Part shown: positions 62,422 through 64,000 of the stretch, in pieces
Position numbering within the stretch: the first letter of the stretch is position 1
Layout: every line of letters begins with the position of its first letter
Origin: Diprion similis
Lineage: Eukaryota; Arthropoda; Insecta; Hymenoptera; Diprionidae
Direction: 5' to 3'
Length of the DNA stretch: 64,000 nucleotides
NCBI RefSeq assembly: GCF_021155765.1
Contig: NC_060105.1
Span: 2,480,001 to 2,544,000, forward strand
Notes under the pieces: model-generated
The model's input: only the letters and a program-made list of their open reading frames with translations
Told to the model about the DNA's origin: nothing
Database searches by the model: none
Program-made: the position numbers and the translations under genes

Positions 62422-62648
62422 TACAGAGTGGCCAGAAATTTTCAGGAAAAAAATTCCACAATATTTCCAGGTTTACCAGAACTTGAAACCTATTCTTTCT
62501 CGACGAAACAAAGTAAATTTGCCATCTAAAAAAATCATTTTTAAAACCCACAATGAAAACTGATATTTTCAATATTTTCCATGACCAAATTAAAAATTCC
62601 CTGACAATTCCAGGTTTCCAGATTTTCCAGATGTGTGGCCACCCTGTA
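62422..62648. mobile_element. Short Tc1/mariner-like non-autonomous element
   Basis: Left end TACAGAGTGGCCAGA; right end the complement of TACAGGGTGGCCACAC. The TACAGGGTGGCCA-type terminus and TA boundaries are typical of Tc1-like elements. The inner arms are also partly complementary (ATTTTCCAGATG against the left ATTTTCAGG). About 227 bases, no coding capacity. Confidence 0.7.
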
Positions 62649-62838
62649 TGTATAATGTTCTGATAAGGTTCCATCGTAACGATAACGGTATGGCGTATAT
62701 GGTTATACATATTTAATCGAGCCACGTGCATCGACCGTTCGAAAAAAAAACCATCGACGTGTGTTTTCGGCGATAGAACTCATTGGCAGGCGCAGCGGTG
62801 CGGATTTTGAGGGAAAAAAATGGTCGTTTTTAATGGGA

Positions 62839-62840
<2 letters not shown>

Positions 62841-62873
<33 letters not shown>
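62841..62873. repeat. (TA)n microsatellite
   Basis: About 16 consecutive TA units. Confidence 0.9.
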
Positions 62874-62875
<2 letters not shown>

Positions 62876-64000
62876 GGTGCGTCAGGGCGATGCAAAATTT
62901 ATAACTTCACCCCGAATTCACGTCTCGCTGCCCATGTGGATATACCGACCTCCGAGGGGTTGCAAATTCGCACGTGTGTCTTCCTGCTAGACGCGAATCG
63001 TCTCTACCATGAACCCGTTATATTATCCCAGGGGAATTTTCTCTTCGCATTATTTCCCGCCCCTTCCCCAAGTTTTTTTCCGTGTCGTCCTTGTTGCCTT
63101 TTTCGACCAGGTGGTTGTACCGAAAACTTTTAACCCCTGAGGCTGCTTCTGCCACTGATCCCGTCGACGAATTAATTGCACTCAGTTTCTTTCTTCCGCG
63201 TCCAGGTTTAAGGGGAAATAAATTTCTTCAACAGCTTATGCGGTGGGGTCGATTAATCAGACAGAGGCTCGCTTCCTCTGAAGGAGAAAAACTGAAATGT
63301 GGTTTATTCGGGTTACTCTGGAGATTGAAGTTATCCAAATCAGAGTGAGATATTTTCCGTCACGCAGCGGGAGGTGTGGAGTCTGAAAAACTTCGGCTCG
63401 CATCCTTCTGATTTATGGTTAAAATTTCAAACAGTTTTCTTCGAATTTTATCAGTAGAATAACGTATCGCACCGCGTAAATCCGACTTATTGAATATCGC
63501 GTTCAAACTTCTTCAAGATTGACGATTTTTTCGCTCCTTGTGCCTGGGTGCCAAGTTCAATGAAAAATTAGAAATAAGTTTTCGAATTTATTACTAATCC
63601 CAGATAAATGAAAAAAGTCAAGAATAAACGAAAATCGATACGGGAAATTCCTCGACGCTTTCCAGTCTCGTTATAGCGTCTAATCCGCCATGATAATCTA
63701 ATATGAGAAGTTGAAATATCACTTCCTCAACTGCAGCTCATAATAGCAATCTCTCCAAGACTTGTTTGGTCACAATTTAAACCGCGATTGCTCTTTACCA
63801 ACGCGCCCTTTAACGATTTCTCCGCCATTTAATGCGTGAGCGATGGACTTCTGCCGGAATTATAAATGGCAAGTTATAAAATTATTTTATAAGAAGAAAA
63901 AAACACAAGTTCTCGGGTCATTAGTATGAGCGTGGAAATTATGCTCTAATCTATTTATCTGTTTAAGATTTTTGAAAAGAATTTAAAGGAAAGTCAAAGT

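Larger units (their letters stand above)
58782..64000. other. 5' flank of receptor 2 and downstream sequence
   Basis: 58782-59000 is GC-richer and probably 5' UTR or promoter of receptor 2, but I see no clear TATA/initiator pair. The rest is AT-rich with no recognised gene. It contains the Tc1-like element at 62422-62648 and a TA microsatellite at 62841-62873. Confidence 0.55.

Overview
This is nuclear DNA of an insect: AT-rich, with intron-split genes, canonical GT/AG splice sites, TATA plus TCAGT-type arthropod core promoters, and RR-2 cuticle proteins. I infer a holometabolous insect, possibly a hymenopteran. The order is a guess from general character and is not proven by the sequence. 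No rRNA, tRNA, CRISPR or bacterial operon structure is visible.

Layout from left to right. (1) 2.5-8.3 kb: two tandem minus-strand RR-2 cuticular protein genes with the same design: a coding first exon of only ATG-Leu-Lys, an 84-codon second exon, a third exon carrying the chitin-binding domain, and a TATA/TCAGT promoter. (2) 10.3-11.4 kb: a GC-richer island whose minus strand holds protein-like frames I do not recognise. It may be an unannotated spliced gene or a decayed one. (3) 15.2-23.6 kb: eight plus-strand exons encoding the C-terminal ~380 residues of a neutral ceramidase. The exons for the catalytic N-terminal half are not recognisable, so the gene either starts left of the window (making the cuticle genes nested in an intron) or is truncated. 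(4) 30.1-46.6 kb, plus strand, and 50.35-58.8 kb, minus strand: two paralogous pyrokinin/PBAN-type neuropeptide GPCRs arranged tail to tail. Each has three coding exons with identical intron positions and phases, and their C-terminal tails are long and unrelated.

Between the genes are non-autonomous transposon remnants: a three-copy family with GCAAAGTGGG-type ends, a ~628 bp long-terminal-inverted-repeat element, and a ~227 bp Tc1-like element. There are also a two-copy ~209 bp tandem duplication next to a receptor exon, and simple repeats.

The two cuticle genes make exoskeletal chitin-binding proteins. The receptors are expected to sense FXPRL-amide peptides through Gq. The ceramidase turns ceramide into sphingosine. 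These systems look functionally independent. I found no convincing novel multi-gene system. The best leads are the receptor pair, the missing ceramidase 5' half and the unrecognised 10-11 kb gene-like island.
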